Shown here: one piece after another, positions 25,739 through 36,559 of the stretch
How the letters are laid out: every line of letters begins with the position of its first letter
Numbering within the stretch: the first letter of the stretch is position 1
Assembly (NCBI RefSeq): GCF_028829235.1
Contig: NZ_JAIWJY010000002.1
Span: forward strand, 186,001-250,000
Direction of reading: 5' to 3'
Origin: Tenacibaculum larymnensis
Lineage (GTDB): Bacteria; Bacteroidota; Bacteroidia; Flavobacteriales; Flavobacteriaceae
DNA: 64,000 bases
Notes under the pieces: generated by a model
What the model was told of the DNA's origin: nothing
What the model saw: the letters and a program-made list of their open reading frames with translations, nothing else
Database searches by the model: none
Made by a program: the position numbers and the translations under genes

Positions 25739-26761
25739 TTATCTAAAGCTAAAAGCAATACCTGCATTTACAGAGTTATACTCTTGTAGGGTATAACTTC
25801 CGAAGATTTTAAAGAAACCTAAACTTAAACGAGCTCCTAAAGTAGTGTTAAAACTTCCTGAACTAGAGCTAAGAGATAGTGGATTTGTTCCAAGGTTCTC
25901 TCTTTCTGTACCTAAAGGCGTAGAATAGTTCGCATAAAAACTATCTCCTCTCATGTCTAAGCTTGTGTTACCTCCGTTATATCCAACACCTCCATAAATA
26001 TTGATAATAGGAAAGTTTAAAGAAGCTATAGCTTGAATAGTATATGAATTTAATCTAAATTCTGTAACAGCATTTCTAGCTTCAATGTCTCCATTTACAT
26101 CACCAATAGTATAATCTACATTCATATTTGTGTAGGCGGCTAATAAAGAAACATGCAAAGGAGTCTTGTCTATTGGACCGAACCAATCTGTGATTTCTTT
26201 TTTAACACCAATACCAAATAATCCTCCTTTTACATCATCTGAGCCTACTTTAGGAGAATATCTAAGCATTGCTTCAAATTTAAAAGGAAGCCCTAGTCCT
26301 ACCTGAACAGATGGTGCGGGTACAGCATTTACTGGTAAGTCTTCTTTAATACCTTCAGGCATAGTAAAGTTGGCTTCAACTTGTTGTCCATCTATAGTAG
26401 TTGTGTATGTTAATTCAGCAGGAATTATTGAGTTACTTCCGGCAACTGTAGCTGTAGTGTTTTGGTTATACGTAGTGTTGTTAGATAGTCCTATTTTCGT
26501 TAGATTAAACATTTCATCCTCAGAAGGGATAAAAGATGCATTTGCTCCTATAGAAATGTCAAAACCAAATTTTTTATGAACTTTAGCAGTGTGATACCAA
26601 CCATTGTTCATGCTATAAATAAAACCTTTCATGGCAGGATCTAAATAAGCATTTGTTAATTTGCTAGCATCTTCTTTTGCTAATAAAATAGTTTCTAACT
26701 CTTGAGCTTTAACACTAAAGCTTACTATTAAAGTTAAAAGTGGTAAAAGAATTTTTTTCAT
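25739..26761 (-). CDS. DUF6588-like outer-membrane protein
   Basis: 340 residues with a signal peptide (MKKILLPLLTLIVSFSVKAQ). The mature N-terminus has DASKLTNAYLDPAMKGFIYSMNNGWYHTAKVHKKFGFDISIG, typical of DUF6588 proteins of Bacteroidota, and the rest is amphipathic beta strands ending in NAGIAFSFR, as in a small outer-membrane barrel. Function unknown. Single gene between two terminators. Confidence 0.78.
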   Translation of the reverse strand: MKKILLPLLTLIVSFSVKAQELETILLAKEDASKLTNAYLDPAMKGFIYSMNNGWYHTAKVHKKFGFDISIGANASFIPSEDEMFNLTKIGLSNNTTYNQNTTATVAGSNSIIPAELTYTTTIDGQQVEANFTMPEGIKEDLPVNAVPAPSVQVGLGLPFKFEAMLRYSPKVGSDDVKGGLFGIGVKKEITDWFGPIDKTPLHVSLLAAYTNMNVDYTIGDVNGDIEARNAVTEFRLNSYTIQAIASLNFPIINIYGGVGYNGGNTSLDMRGDSFYANYSTPLGTERENLGTNPLSLSSSSGSFNTTLGARLSLGFFKIFGSYTLQEYNSVNAGIAFSFR

Positions 26762-26802
26762 AATGATGAGGGTGTTGTTTTAAGGGGTAAAAATATAAAA
26801 TA

Positions 26803-26836
26803 AAAAAAAGCTCAATAATATTATTGAGCTTTTTTA
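26803..26836 (-). terminator. terminator of gyrB
   Basis: AAGCTCAATAAT and ATTATTGAGCTT form a perfect palindrome flanked by A- and T-runs, 17 nt past the gyrB stop. Confidence 0.9.
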
Positions 26837-26852
26837 AAGTTAAGAAAATATT

Positions 26853-29218
<2,366 letters not shown>

Positions 29219-30397
29219 ATGAAAAACCCCCGAATTTTATTAGGAGCATTGCTTGTTTCAATGCTGTTTATGAGCTGTAACAATTCAGAAGAGTTAATCG
29301 GAAACTCTGAGAATATTGTTCAAGAAGAGTTGTCAAATTCAGTAAACAAGAAAGAAATTACAATGCAGTTTATTGATTTGATGAAAAATCAAAGCTTTAA
29401 AGAAAAGACTCTTGAATTGTTGAATAATCAACAACCAAGTGTAGGTATGGCTAAAATTTTAGAACAGACTTCTGATTTTGTGAGTAATGAAGAATCGTAT
29501 AAAAAACTAAGGTCCAAAACAACGATGTTGGAAGGTAGGGCATCTAAAGAAGCTGCTCCAGAAAAGATAGAGATTTTAGAAGTTTGGATGCACAATGGAG
29601 AAAGGGTAGAAAATTTTTCTAATGTGTTGTTTTCTTTTGCTCCAGAAGGAGAAGAGGAAACTTGGAAAAGAGTTGAAGCTTATACGATAGATAAAGAAGT
29701 AGTTTATCTTGATCCAAAAGAAGCTCCTAGTCAAACAGTTATAGTTATTGAAACTGATGGTTTTGAAACTTTAAAAAGAGAGGTGATTTATATGAATAAG
29801 TACCTTCAAGAAAATGGAGTTCAAAATAACAGATTTTCAAACTCTTCATTAGATTTAAGTGCTAAATCTGCTAGAAATGTAGGGTTAGAAACTACAAAAC
29901 TAGATAAAATAAGATTAAATGACGATGAAGAGCCATGGATTAGTGGTGCTGCTGAGGTATATGCAGTAACATCAGGGATTAAAGATAATCAAAATAATCC
30001 AGAAATAAAGGTAATACCTATGTATTATTTAGATCATGATGACACTGATTATTATCCAAATCAAATATTATTGTTTTGGGATGATTATCAATATCAAGCT
30101 GCAAATATTCAGCTGTTTGAAAAAGATGATAACACAAATTATAAAGATTTAGTTTCTGCTATTGTAAATGGAGTTTTTCAAATTATAGGAGCAGTTTCAA
30201 CTCAGCCTTGGGTAAGTGTTTTAGGTCAAGTTGCAGGAGCTATACTTCAAGCCATGCCAGATAGTTGGTATACTAATAATGATGATTATGTAGATTCATT
30301 TTATACAATTGAAAAAAATAAGAGTTACTATAATTATTATGGTGCTAGAAGAAATGCTAAGGTAAACTTATCTCCTTTTTATGTTGCGCCAAATTAA
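29219..30397 (+). CDS. lipoprotein, possibly DUF3103-like
   Basis: 392 residues with a lipobox (MKNPRILLGALLVSMLFMSC). The N-terminal 110 residues are polar and helical; from about residue 115 there are beta-rich segments (EKIEILEVWMHNGERV, VIVIETDGFETLKREVIYM), then NDDEEPWISGAAEVYAVTSG, which resembles DUF3103 proteins. A hydrophobic glycine-rich stretch (LVSAIVNGVFQIIGAVSTQPWVSVLGQVAGAIL) near residues 308-342 could insert in a membrane or pack in a core. Function unknown; the DUF3103 match is from memory of the motif and is tentative. Confidence 0.7.
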   Translation: MKNPRILLGALLVSMLFMSCNNSEELIGNSENIVQEELSNSVNKKEITMQFIDLMKNQSFKEKTLELLNNQQPSVGMAKILEQTSDFVSNEESYKKLRSKTTMLEGRASKEAAPEKIEILEVWMHNGERVENFSNVLFSFAPEGEEETWKRVEAYTIDKEVVYLDPKEAPSQTVIVIETDGFETLKREVIYMNKYLQENGVQNNRFSNSSLDLSAKSARNVGLETTKLDKIRLNDDEEPWISGAAEVYAVTSGIKDNQNNPEIKVIPMYYLDHDDTDYYPNQILLFWDDYQYQAANIQLFEKDDNTNYKDLVSAIVNGVFQIIGAVSTQPWVSVLGQVAGAILQAMPDSWYTNNDDYVDSFYTIEKNKSYYNYYGARRNAKVNLSPFYVAPN

Positions 30398-30418
30398 AAA
30401 GTAAAGGATAAGTAAATG

Positions 30419-30455
30419 AAAGAGCATTCTGAATTTTCAGGGTGCTTTTTTTATT
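30419..30455 (+). terminator. terminator after the lipoprotein gene
   Basis: AGCATTCTGA pairs imperfectly (G:U allowed) with TTCAGGGTGCT, then a run of seven Ts, about 25 nt past the stop. Confidence 0.7.
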
Positions 30456-30469
30456 TTAAAGTGTTTTGA

Positions 30470-31564
30470 TTATGATAGTTGTATGTTGTGAGGAAAACCT
30501 AGAGAGTTTTTTTGTTTTGAAAGCTCTTTTGGAGACATGCCAAACTTTTTCTTAAAACAATTAGAAAAGTAAGAGTTGCTGTTAAAGCCTACATCTGTCG
30601 AAATTTGGCCTATAGCAGATGAACTCATTGTTATAGAGTCTATAGATTTTAAGAGTCTAAATTCTTTCAGTAGTTGGTTAATAGATTTTCCAGTAATGTC
30701 TTTACAGTTTCTGTACAGTTTAGTTTTAGACATCATCATTAAGTTACAAATGTCAGAAACTTTAAATTTTGGTTTATGATAGTTTTTTGAAAGTATTTCT
30801 ATTAATGACAATATAAAGGATTCTTTTTCGGGTGTTAGCCAGTAGATTTTTTTTAAGTTAGAAAGTGAAGGATGCATGTTTGTTGCTTTTGAAGAAACAA
30901 TAAGTTGTTCTTTCTTTTTTATAAGGTAGAGTAGTTTTGTTAGTTTAGGGATTGTTTGAGTAAAGGTAGTTTCTTTATTGTTGTGTAATGATGTGTATAA
31001 AATGATTTTAGTGGAAGTGTTATCTGCTCTTTTATTTAGTTTATCTAATATAGAAACAGTGCAGCCTAAAGCATTTTTAAAAGAGTGAAATGAAGCTGTA
31101 ATGTATTCATTGTCCTCTATTTGATTCCCTTTGTAAGAGGTGATTAAGTTTTGAATAATAGATTTTTTAAATGATATGGACTCAAGGGCTTTTGCTTTGT
31201 TTAGTAAGAATGTTTTTTTATTGAATGTTTTAGCTAAAAAAATAACTGAATGTTTTTTGGGAGGATAGAATGATTTAGATTGTATTGCTTTAAGTTGCTG
31301 TACACTCTTTAAGAAAGCATAAACTAAATGGTTGTTAACTGAGGTGATTTTGTAGGGACGTAAATTAATAGATTTATAGTATAGTTTTTGTATTGATCTT
31401 TTATCAGAAGCTTTTATAAGGTAAAAAACACTATTTTTTTTACGGTCAATCCAACAGTTAATACATCTTTTAAGAAGAGTTTGTTGCAGTTTGGAATAAA
31501 AAGCAATAGCTAAGTCAATAGCAGTGCTGTTATTCGTTATATGTTGTATCAAATAAACCGACAT
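30470..31564 (-). CDS. AraC-type regulator with a DUF4242-like N-terminal domain
   Basis: 364 residues. The C-terminal 95 residues are a two-helix-turn-helix AraC domain (KVSDICNLMMMSKTKLYRN, then IGQISTDVGFNSNSYFSNCFKKKFGMSPKEL). The first 75 residues (MSVYLIQHITNN, then CWIDRKKNSVFYLIKASDKRSI) look like DUF4242, a small ferredoxin-like fold that includes a nickel-responsive protein. The middle (about residues 80-250) is not recognised. The combination suggests a one-component sensor, but the ligand is unknown. No adjacent gene on the same strand is an obvious target. Confidence 0.8.
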   Translation of the reverse strand: MSVYLIQHITNNSTAIDLAIAFYSKLQQTLLKRCINCWIDRKKNSVFYLIKASDKRSIQKLYYKSINLRPYKITSVNNHLVYAFLKSVQQLKAIQSKSFYPPKKHSVIFLAKTFNKKTFLLNKAKALESISFKKSIIQNLITSYKGNQIEDNEYITASFHSFKNALGCTVSILDKLNKRADNTSTKIILYTSLHNNKETTFTQTIPKLTKLLYLIKKKEQLIVSSKATNMHPSLSNLKKIYWLTPEKESFILSLIEILSKNYHKPKFKVSDICNLMMMSKTKLYRNCKDITGKSINQLLKEFRLLKSIDSITMSSSAIGQISTDVGFNSNSYFSNCFKKKFGMSPKELSKQKNSLGFPHNIQLS

Positions 31565-31650
31565 ATGTAAAGTTAATAAATAGTAACTTGAAAAGTTGCT
31601 GGCTTTAAAGGAAAGAAGGAAAATCCCAAATAAAAGGGGAAAAACACTAA

Positions 31651-31685
31651 AAAAAGTATTTTACAATTTAGTAAAATACTTTTTT
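31651..31685 (-). terminator. terminator after the PepSY-like gene
   Basis: AAAAAGTATTTTAC (31651-31664) pairs perfectly with GTAAAATACTTTTT (31671-31684) across a 6-nt loop. It separates the secreted protein gene from the AraC-type gene. Confidence 0.85.
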
Positions 31686-31711
31686 ATGTCGCTATAAAGG
31701 AAACTTATTTC

Positions 31712-32242
31712 TTAATGAATATTACCATCATAATCTAATTTTAAATTTTTTCGTTTTCCGTCTTTTCTAATTTGAACTTTAAAAACTTTTTTTGATTTAC
31801 TGTTGTTTCTGTAGGTAACAAGGTAAACATCTTTATGTATTATCCAGCCAGGATACTTGTTTAAAATAGCTGTTCTCACTACTTTAGGTAGTAGTATGTT
31901 CTTATAACGTTCAATAGAACTCATAATTTTACCATTAGAGTCGTAAGTAGCTGTTATTAGTCCAGTTGTTCCTCCTTCTTTTTTTGTTCTGAAAATAACT
32001 TCATAAGCTTCAAACTCTCTATCAAAAATAGGATCTTCTGTAATGTCATATCTAGCGGCTTCATTTTCTAGATTTTTGACTAATTCAGGTGTGTCCTTGT
32101 GTTGAACTTCGTTAAGATAGCTTAGGTTTAAAGGTTTAATGGTAACGGGCTCTAAAATGATATTTTTAGCGATTCCATTACTTTGGGAATGTACTAGGCT
32201 GGTTAGACCTAGGAAAAGTAAACCAAATACAAATTTCTTCAT
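31712..32242 (-). CDS. secreted PepSY-like (BLIP-type) protein
   Basis: 176 residues with a signal peptide (MKKFVFGLLFLGLTSLVHSQ). The C-terminal half has the strand-helix-strand pattern of PepSY-like domains: TGLITATYDSNGKIMSSIERYKNILLP, VVRTAILNKYPGWIIHKDVYLVTYRN, and KVFKVQIRKDGKRKNLKLDYDGNI. Such periplasmic domains often act as inhibitors or binding modules. Single gene. Confidence 0.7.
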   Translation of the reverse strand: MKKFVFGLLFLGLTSLVHSQSNGIAKNIILEPVTIKPLNLSYLNEVQHKDTPELVKNLENEAARYDITEDPIFDREFEAYEVIFRTKKEGGTTGLITATYDSNGKIMSSIERYKNILLPKVVRTAILNKYPGWIIHKDVYLVTYRNNSKSKKVFKVQIRKDGKRKNLKLDYDGNIH

Positions 32243-32411
32243 AATACTAAGTTTTAGTGGTTGTTAAATAAAACGAGGAGTATGAGTGATAATTCGGTTT
32301 TGAGGAAGAACAAAATTACTATCAAAAAAATAAAAGTGTTATCAAAATTGTTCTTATTACTATAAAAAATGATTCAGAGAATTTAGTTTAACAAAGTTTT
32401 AAGTTTTTGTA

Positions 32412-32440
32412 TAAAAAAATCCCGCAAAAGCGAGATTTTA
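32412..32440 (-). terminator. terminator of asnB
   Basis: On the minus strand ATCTCGC, loop TTTT, GCGGGAT (one G:U pair) followed by a T-run. It lies about 40 nt past the asnB stop. Confidence 0.75.
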
Positions 32441-32477
32441 ATCACAACTAAAATTTGAAAAAAACTAAGAATCTTTC

Positions 32478-34139
32478 TTAGTATGCGTCTTCATGTACAG
32501 CTTTTATAGCTCTACCTGAGGGTTCGTTTTGGTTTTGAAAACTTTTATCCCAAGCTAATGCAGTAGGGGTGCTACATGCAATTGAAGGAACAGACGGTAC
32601 TGTTAAGGCAGCTGTTTCACTAGGAAAATGTTCTTCAAATATTGAACGATAATAATATTCTTCTTTTGCTCTTGGTGTTTGGATGGGAAAACGATGTGAA
32701 GCATTTGCCATCATTTCATCAGTAACAGCAGCTTCAACAACTTCTTTAAGAGTGTCAATCCAGTTGTAGCCAACACCGTCAGAAAACTGCTCTTTTTGTC
32801 TCCAAGCTACTTCTTTAGGTAAGTAACTTTCAAAGGCTTTTCGTAACACCCATTTTTCCATACGTTCTCCGTTAATCATCTTGTCTTCTGGATTAATACG
32901 CATTGCAACATCCATGAACTCTTTATCTAAGAATGGAACACGACCTTCAATTCCCCAAGCCATTAAGCTTTTGTTAGCACGTAAACAATCGTATTGATAT
33001 AGCTTATCTAATTTTCTTACAGTTTCTTTATGGAACTCTTCTGCATTTGGTGCTTTGTGGAAGTATAAGTACCCTCCAAAAAGTTCATCAGCACCTTCAC
33101 CAGATAGTACCATTTTTATTCCCATAGATTTAATAACACGTGCCATTAAATACATAGGGGTAGATGCACGAACTGTAGTTATATCGTAGGTTTCCAAGTT
33201 GTAAATTACATCACGAATGGCATCTAAACCTTCTTGAATGGTAAAAGTGATTTCATGATGAATAGTATCAATATATTCAGATACTTTTTTAGCAGCAGCT
33301 AAATCAGGAGACCCTTCTAAACCAATAGAGAAAGAGTGTAGTTGTGGATACCAAGCAGCATCTTTATCACCAGATTCTACACGCTTAGCCGCATATTTTT
33401 TAGCAATGGCTGAGGTAATGGAAGAATCTAAACCGCCAGATAATAAAACTCCGTAAGGAACATCACTCATTAATTGACGATGTACAGCAGCTTCCAACGC
33501 ATCACGAACTTCATCGATAGAAGTTTGGTTGTCTTTAACAGCTTCATATTCCATCCAGTCACGAGAATACCATTTTTGTAATCCGTCTTCACGTGTGTAA
33601 TAATGACCTGGAGGAAATACTTCAATTTTGTTACAAACCCCTTCTAAAGCTTTTAATTCAGAAGCTACATAGAAAGTACCATGCTTGTCCCATCCCATGT
33701 ATAAAGGAATGATTCCCATGTGATCTCGAGCTACTAGATATTCGTCGGTTATAGAATCGTATACGGCAAAACCAAAAATTCCGTTCAAATCATCTAAAAA
33801 CTCCACACCTTTTTCTTTATAAAGTGCAAGAATCACCTCACAGTCAGATTTTGTTAAGAACTCATGTTGTTCTTTAAGTTGTTTTCTTATTTCTTTATGA
33901 TTGTATATTTCTCCATTAGCAGCTAAAACAAATCTACGGTCATGGCTAAATAGAGGCTGTTGTCCAGAGGCAGGGTCAACAATTGCTAATCGCTCATGTG
34001 CCATAATTGTCTTCTCATCACTATAAATCCCGCTCCAATCTGGACCTCTATGGCGAATTTTTTTAGCCATTTCTAATAATTGAGGTCTCAGTTTATCTGA
34101 AGGTTGTTTTAAATCAAACGCACATACAATTCCACACAT
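32478..34139 (-). CDS. asnB: asparagine synthetase B (glutamine-hydrolysing)
   Basis: 553 residues. Cys2 after the initiator Met (MCGIVCAFD) is the glutaminase nucleophile. The N-terminal class II amidotransferase domain (RHRGPDWSG, NGEIYNH) is followed by the synthetase domain with the PP-loop LLSGGLDSSI near residue 235 and SGEGADELFGGY. It makes asparagine from aspartate, ATP and glutamine. The length matches the E. coli-type enzyme. Monocistronic with its own terminator; transcribed away from the trp operon. Confidence 0.96.
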   Translation of the reverse strand: MCGIVCAFDLKQPSDKLRPQLLEMAKKIRHRGPDWSGIYSDEKTIMAHERLAIVDPASGQQPLFSHDRRFVLAANGEIYNHKEIRKQLKEQHEFLTKSDCEVILALYKEKGVEFLDDLNGIFGFAVYDSITDEYLVARDHMGIIPLYMGWDKHGTFYVASELKALEGVCNKIEVFPPGHYYTREDGLQKWYSRDWMEYEAVKDNQTSIDEVRDALEAAVHRQLMSDVPYGVLLSGGLDSSITSAIAKKYAAKRVESGDKDAAWYPQLHSFSIGLEGSPDLAAAKKVSEYIDTIHHEITFTIQEGLDAIRDVIYNLETYDITTVRASTPMYLMARVIKSMGIKMVLSGEGADELFGGYLYFHKAPNAEEFHKETVRKLDKLYQYDCLRANKSLMAWGIEGRVPFLDKEFMDVAMRINPEDKMINGERMEKWVLRKAFESYLPKEVAWRQKEQFSDGVGYNWIDTLKEVVEAAVTDEMMANASHRFPIQTPRAKEEYYYRSIFEEHFPSETAALTVPSVPSIACSTPTALAWDKSFQNQNEPSGRAIKAVHEDAY

Positions 34140-34345
34140 AATAATATTTTTTAATTCTATTCTTTTTGGTTTATTTCTGGTACAAATAACAGAGGAATGT
34201 TTTTTAATTGTAAGGTAAAAATTAAATATAATTATAAATTAAAACTATAAATATTGTTTTTGTATTAAAATGAAACTTATTGTTAGCTGTTTGCTCAAAT
34301 AAGCTTACTGTTTTTTAGTTGTAATAAATAATTTGAAAGAAAAGT

Positions 34346-34375
34346 TTGTAAAATCAAAATCACTTTATACATTTG
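34346..34375 (+). promoter_or_regulatory. promoter of the trp operon
   Basis: TTG at 34346-34348, a 19-nt spacer, and a perfect TACATTTG -7 box at 34368-34375. The leader-peptide ATG follows 7 nt later. Confidence 0.8.
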
Positions 34376-34382
34376 TAGCATA

Positions 34383-34436
34383 ATGATGAATCAACAATTA
34401 AATAACTGGTGGTGGAAAACTCATAACTTACGTTAG
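34383..34436 (+). CDS. trpL: trp operon leader peptide
   Basis: 17 codons: MMNQQLNNWWWKTHNLR. Three consecutive TGG codons at 34407-34415 are the hallmark of ribosome-mediated attenuation. The ribosome would stall there when charged tRNA-Trp is scarce. A terminator hairpin follows 34 nt after the stop. The start could be either of two adjacent ATGs. Confidence 0.9.
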   Translation: MMNQQLNNWWWKTHNLR

Positions 34437-34499
34437 TGAGACCATACTGTTATATCTATAATACAACGAAAAGGCTTATCTCATGATAAGCCTTTTTTG
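34434..34499 (+). promoter_or_regulatory. trp attenuator (terminator/antiterminator)
   Basis: Terminator: AAGGCTTATC (34471-34480), loop TCAT, GATAAGCCTT (34485-34494) and a T-run. Before it, CTCATAAC (34421-34428, inside the leader peptide) can pair with GTTAGTGAG as the protector stem, and TGAGA (34436-34440) can instead pair with TCTCA over the terminator loop as an antiterminator. The pairing scheme is my reading by eye. Confidence 0.8.
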
Positions 34500-34518
34500 T
34501 TTTTACAAATTAAATGAA

Positions 34519-35910
34519 ATGAAAAAAATTACTTTTAAAACAATAGCAAAAAAACAATTGGCAGATATGGTTACGCCAGTTAGCTTGTATTTAAGAACAA
34601 GAGATAAATATGCAAATAGTTTGCTGTTAGAAAGTTCAGATTATCACAGTAAAGAAAATAGCTATTCATTTTTATGTATAGAACCATTGGTAACAATTAA
34701 GGTAGAAGAAGAGCAGCTAGTACTGTCTTACCAAAAAGAAGAATTAGAAAGAGTAGCTATTCAAAGAGATTTTTATGAGAAGTTTGATGCCTATAGTGAT
34801 GTTATTTCTGTAGATTGTTCAGAGGAGATTAAATCATTTAATGGATTGTATGGTTACACTACTTTTGATGCTGTACAATATTTTGAAACTATTCGATTTA
34901 GTTCTAAAAAAGCACCTTCTGAAATTCCATTATTACAATATAGTTTTTTCCGATTTATAGTAGCAATCAATCATTTTAAGAACGAAATGATATTGATAGA
35001 AAATATTCCTGAAGGAGAAGAGTCTCGAGTGTCTGAAATTGAAAATTTGGTAAATTCTCAATCTTTTGCAAAATACGACTTTGCTTTTCAAGGAGAAGAA
35101 ACTTCGAATATAACAGATGAAGAATTTAAGGAAAGTGTAACCAAAGCAAAGGAACATTGTAAAAGAGGAGATGTTTTTCAATTAGTATTGTCACGCCAAT
35201 TTCAGCAACAATTTAAAGGTGATGAATTTAATGTATATAGAGCATTACGTTCTATAAACCCTTCGCCTTATTTATTCTATTTTGATTACGGAAGTTTTAA
35301 GTTGATGGGGTCTTCACCTGAAGCGCAAATTAAAATAGAAGAAGGCCAGGCAATTATTAATCCAATTGCAGGAACCTTTAGAAGAACTGGAGATGACGAG
35401 AAAGATAGGGAGTTAGCAAAAGAGTTAGCAAATGACCCAAAAGAAAATGCAGAACATGTAATGTTAGTTGATTTGGCTCGAAACGATTTAAGCAAACACG
35501 CTACCAATGTAACAGTTGAAACTTATAAAGAGGTACAGTATTTTAGTCATGTAATTCACTTAGTTTCTACGGTTACAGGTAAAATTACGGGGAACCCTAT
35601 AGAAATTGTGGGAGATACTTTTCCTGCAGGGACTTTGAGCGGTGCTCCTAAATATAAAGCGATGGAATTAATTGATAGGTATGAAAATCAAACCCGTGGG
35701 TTTTATGGAGGTTGTGTTGGGTTTATCGGTTTGAACGGGAATGTAAATCAAGCAATTGCGATTCGTTCTTTTGTAAGTAAAAATAACACCTTGTTTTATC
35801 AAGCAGGTGCAGGAATTGTTATCAATTCAAAAGAAGAAAACGAACTACAAGAAGTAAATAACAAATTAGCAGCACTAAAAAAAGCATTAGTGTTGGCAGA
35901 AAACATATAA
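34519..35910 (+). CDS. trpE: anthranilate synthase component I
   Basis: 463 residues from MKKITFKTIAKKQ at 34519. An in-frame ATG at 34483 lies inside the attenuator hairpin and cannot be the start. Chorismate-binding motifs: VFQLVLSRQF, INPSPYLFYFDYG, SSPEAQIKIE, PIAGTFRRTGD, ENAEHVMLVDLARNDL and FPAGTLSGAPK. With TrpG it converts chorismate and glutamine to anthranilate. First structural gene after the attenuator; one base separates it from trpG. Confidence 0.97.
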   Translation: MKKITFKTIAKKQLADMVTPVSLYLRTRDKYANSLLLESSDYHSKENSYSFLCIEPLVTIKVEEEQLVLSYQKEELERVAIQRDFYEKFDAYSDVISVDCSEEIKSFNGLYGYTTFDAVQYFETIRFSSKKAPSEIPLLQYSFFRFIVAINHFKNEMILIENIPEGEESRVSEIENLVNSQSFAKYDFAFQGEETSNITDEEFKESVTKAKEHCKRGDVFQLVLSRQFQQQFKGDEFNVYRALRSINPSPYLFYFDYGSFKLMGSSPEAQIKIEEGQAIINPIAGTFRRTGDDEKDRELAKELANDPKENAEHVMLVDLARNDLSKHATNVTVETYKEVQYFSHVIHLVSTVTGKITGNPIEIVGDTFPAGTLSGAPKYKAMELIDRYENQTRGFYGGCVGFIGLNGNVNQAIAIRSFVSKNNTLFYQAGAGIVINSKEENELQEVNNKLAALKKALVLAENI

Positions 35911-35911
35911 G

Positions 35912-36490
35912 ATGGATATACTAATTTTAGATAACTACGATTCATTTACCTACAACCTGGTACATTATGTAGAAGATATCACAGGGAAGTTACCTGATGT
36001 ATATCGTAACGACGAAATTTCAGTAGAAGAAATTAAAAAATACGATGCTATTATTCTGTCACCAGGACCAGGAATTCCTGATGAAGCAGGTATATTAAAG
36101 GAAACTATACAAACCTATGCAGGTAAAACTCCAATTTTTGGTGTGTGTTTGGGCTTACAAGCAATTACTGAAGTTTTTGGTGGGGAGTTAGAAAACTTAA
36201 ATGATGTGTTTCATGGAGTTGCTACTGAAATGAAAGTGACTAAAAAAGACACTACAACCTTTAAAGGTATTCCAGAAACATTTGAAGCAGCACGCTATCA
36301 TTCTTGGATAGCTTCTCATACTAATTTTCCGGAGGAACTTGAAGTAACTGCAACAGATGAAGATGGGAGCATCATGGCGTTACGCCATAAAGAGTTTGCT
36401 ATTGAAGCAGTACAGTTTCATCCTGAAAGCATTTTAACTCCAGAGGGAAAAAAGATGATTCAGAATTTTATAGAAAGCGTAAATAAATAA
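35912..36490 (+). CDS. trpG: anthranilate synthase component II (glutamine amidotransferase)
   Basis: 192 residues of the class I amidotransferase type: LILDNYDSFTYNL, the oxyanion strand SPGPGIPDEAG, nucleophile Cys79 in GVCLGLQAI and the His-Glu pair in VQFHPESILTPEG. Supplies ammonia from glutamine to TrpE. Second gene of the operon. Confidence 0.96.
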   Translation: MDILILDNYDSFTYNLVHYVEDITGKLPDVYRNDEISVEEIKKYDAIILSPGPGIPDEAGILKETIQTYAGKTPIFGVCLGLQAITEVFGGELENLNDVFHGVATEMKVTKKDTTTFKGIPETFEAARYHSWIASHTNFPEELEVTATDEDGSIMALRHKEFAIEAVQFHPESILTPEGKKMIQNFIESVNK

Positions 36491-36514
36491 TGTCATTTCG
36501 AACGAAGTGAGAAA
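36489..36514. repeat. dispersed intergenic repeat between trpG and trpD
   Basis: TGTCATTTCGAACGAAGTG and the bases after it form a small palindrome (TTTCGAACGAAGTGAGAAA), related to the elements at 13860-13897 and 37600-37670. It fills most of the 69-bp trpG-trpD gap. Confidence 0.65.
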
Positions 36515-36559
36515 TCTGTTACAAGAGAACTCTTCATTCTGTAGAAAAATAAAAGAGAA

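Noticed and set aside
34483..34518. Upstream ATG as trpE start
   Set aside because: It lies in the loop and arm of the attenuator terminator and yields a non-conserved extension; MKKITFKTIAKKQ at 34519 is the proper N-terminus.
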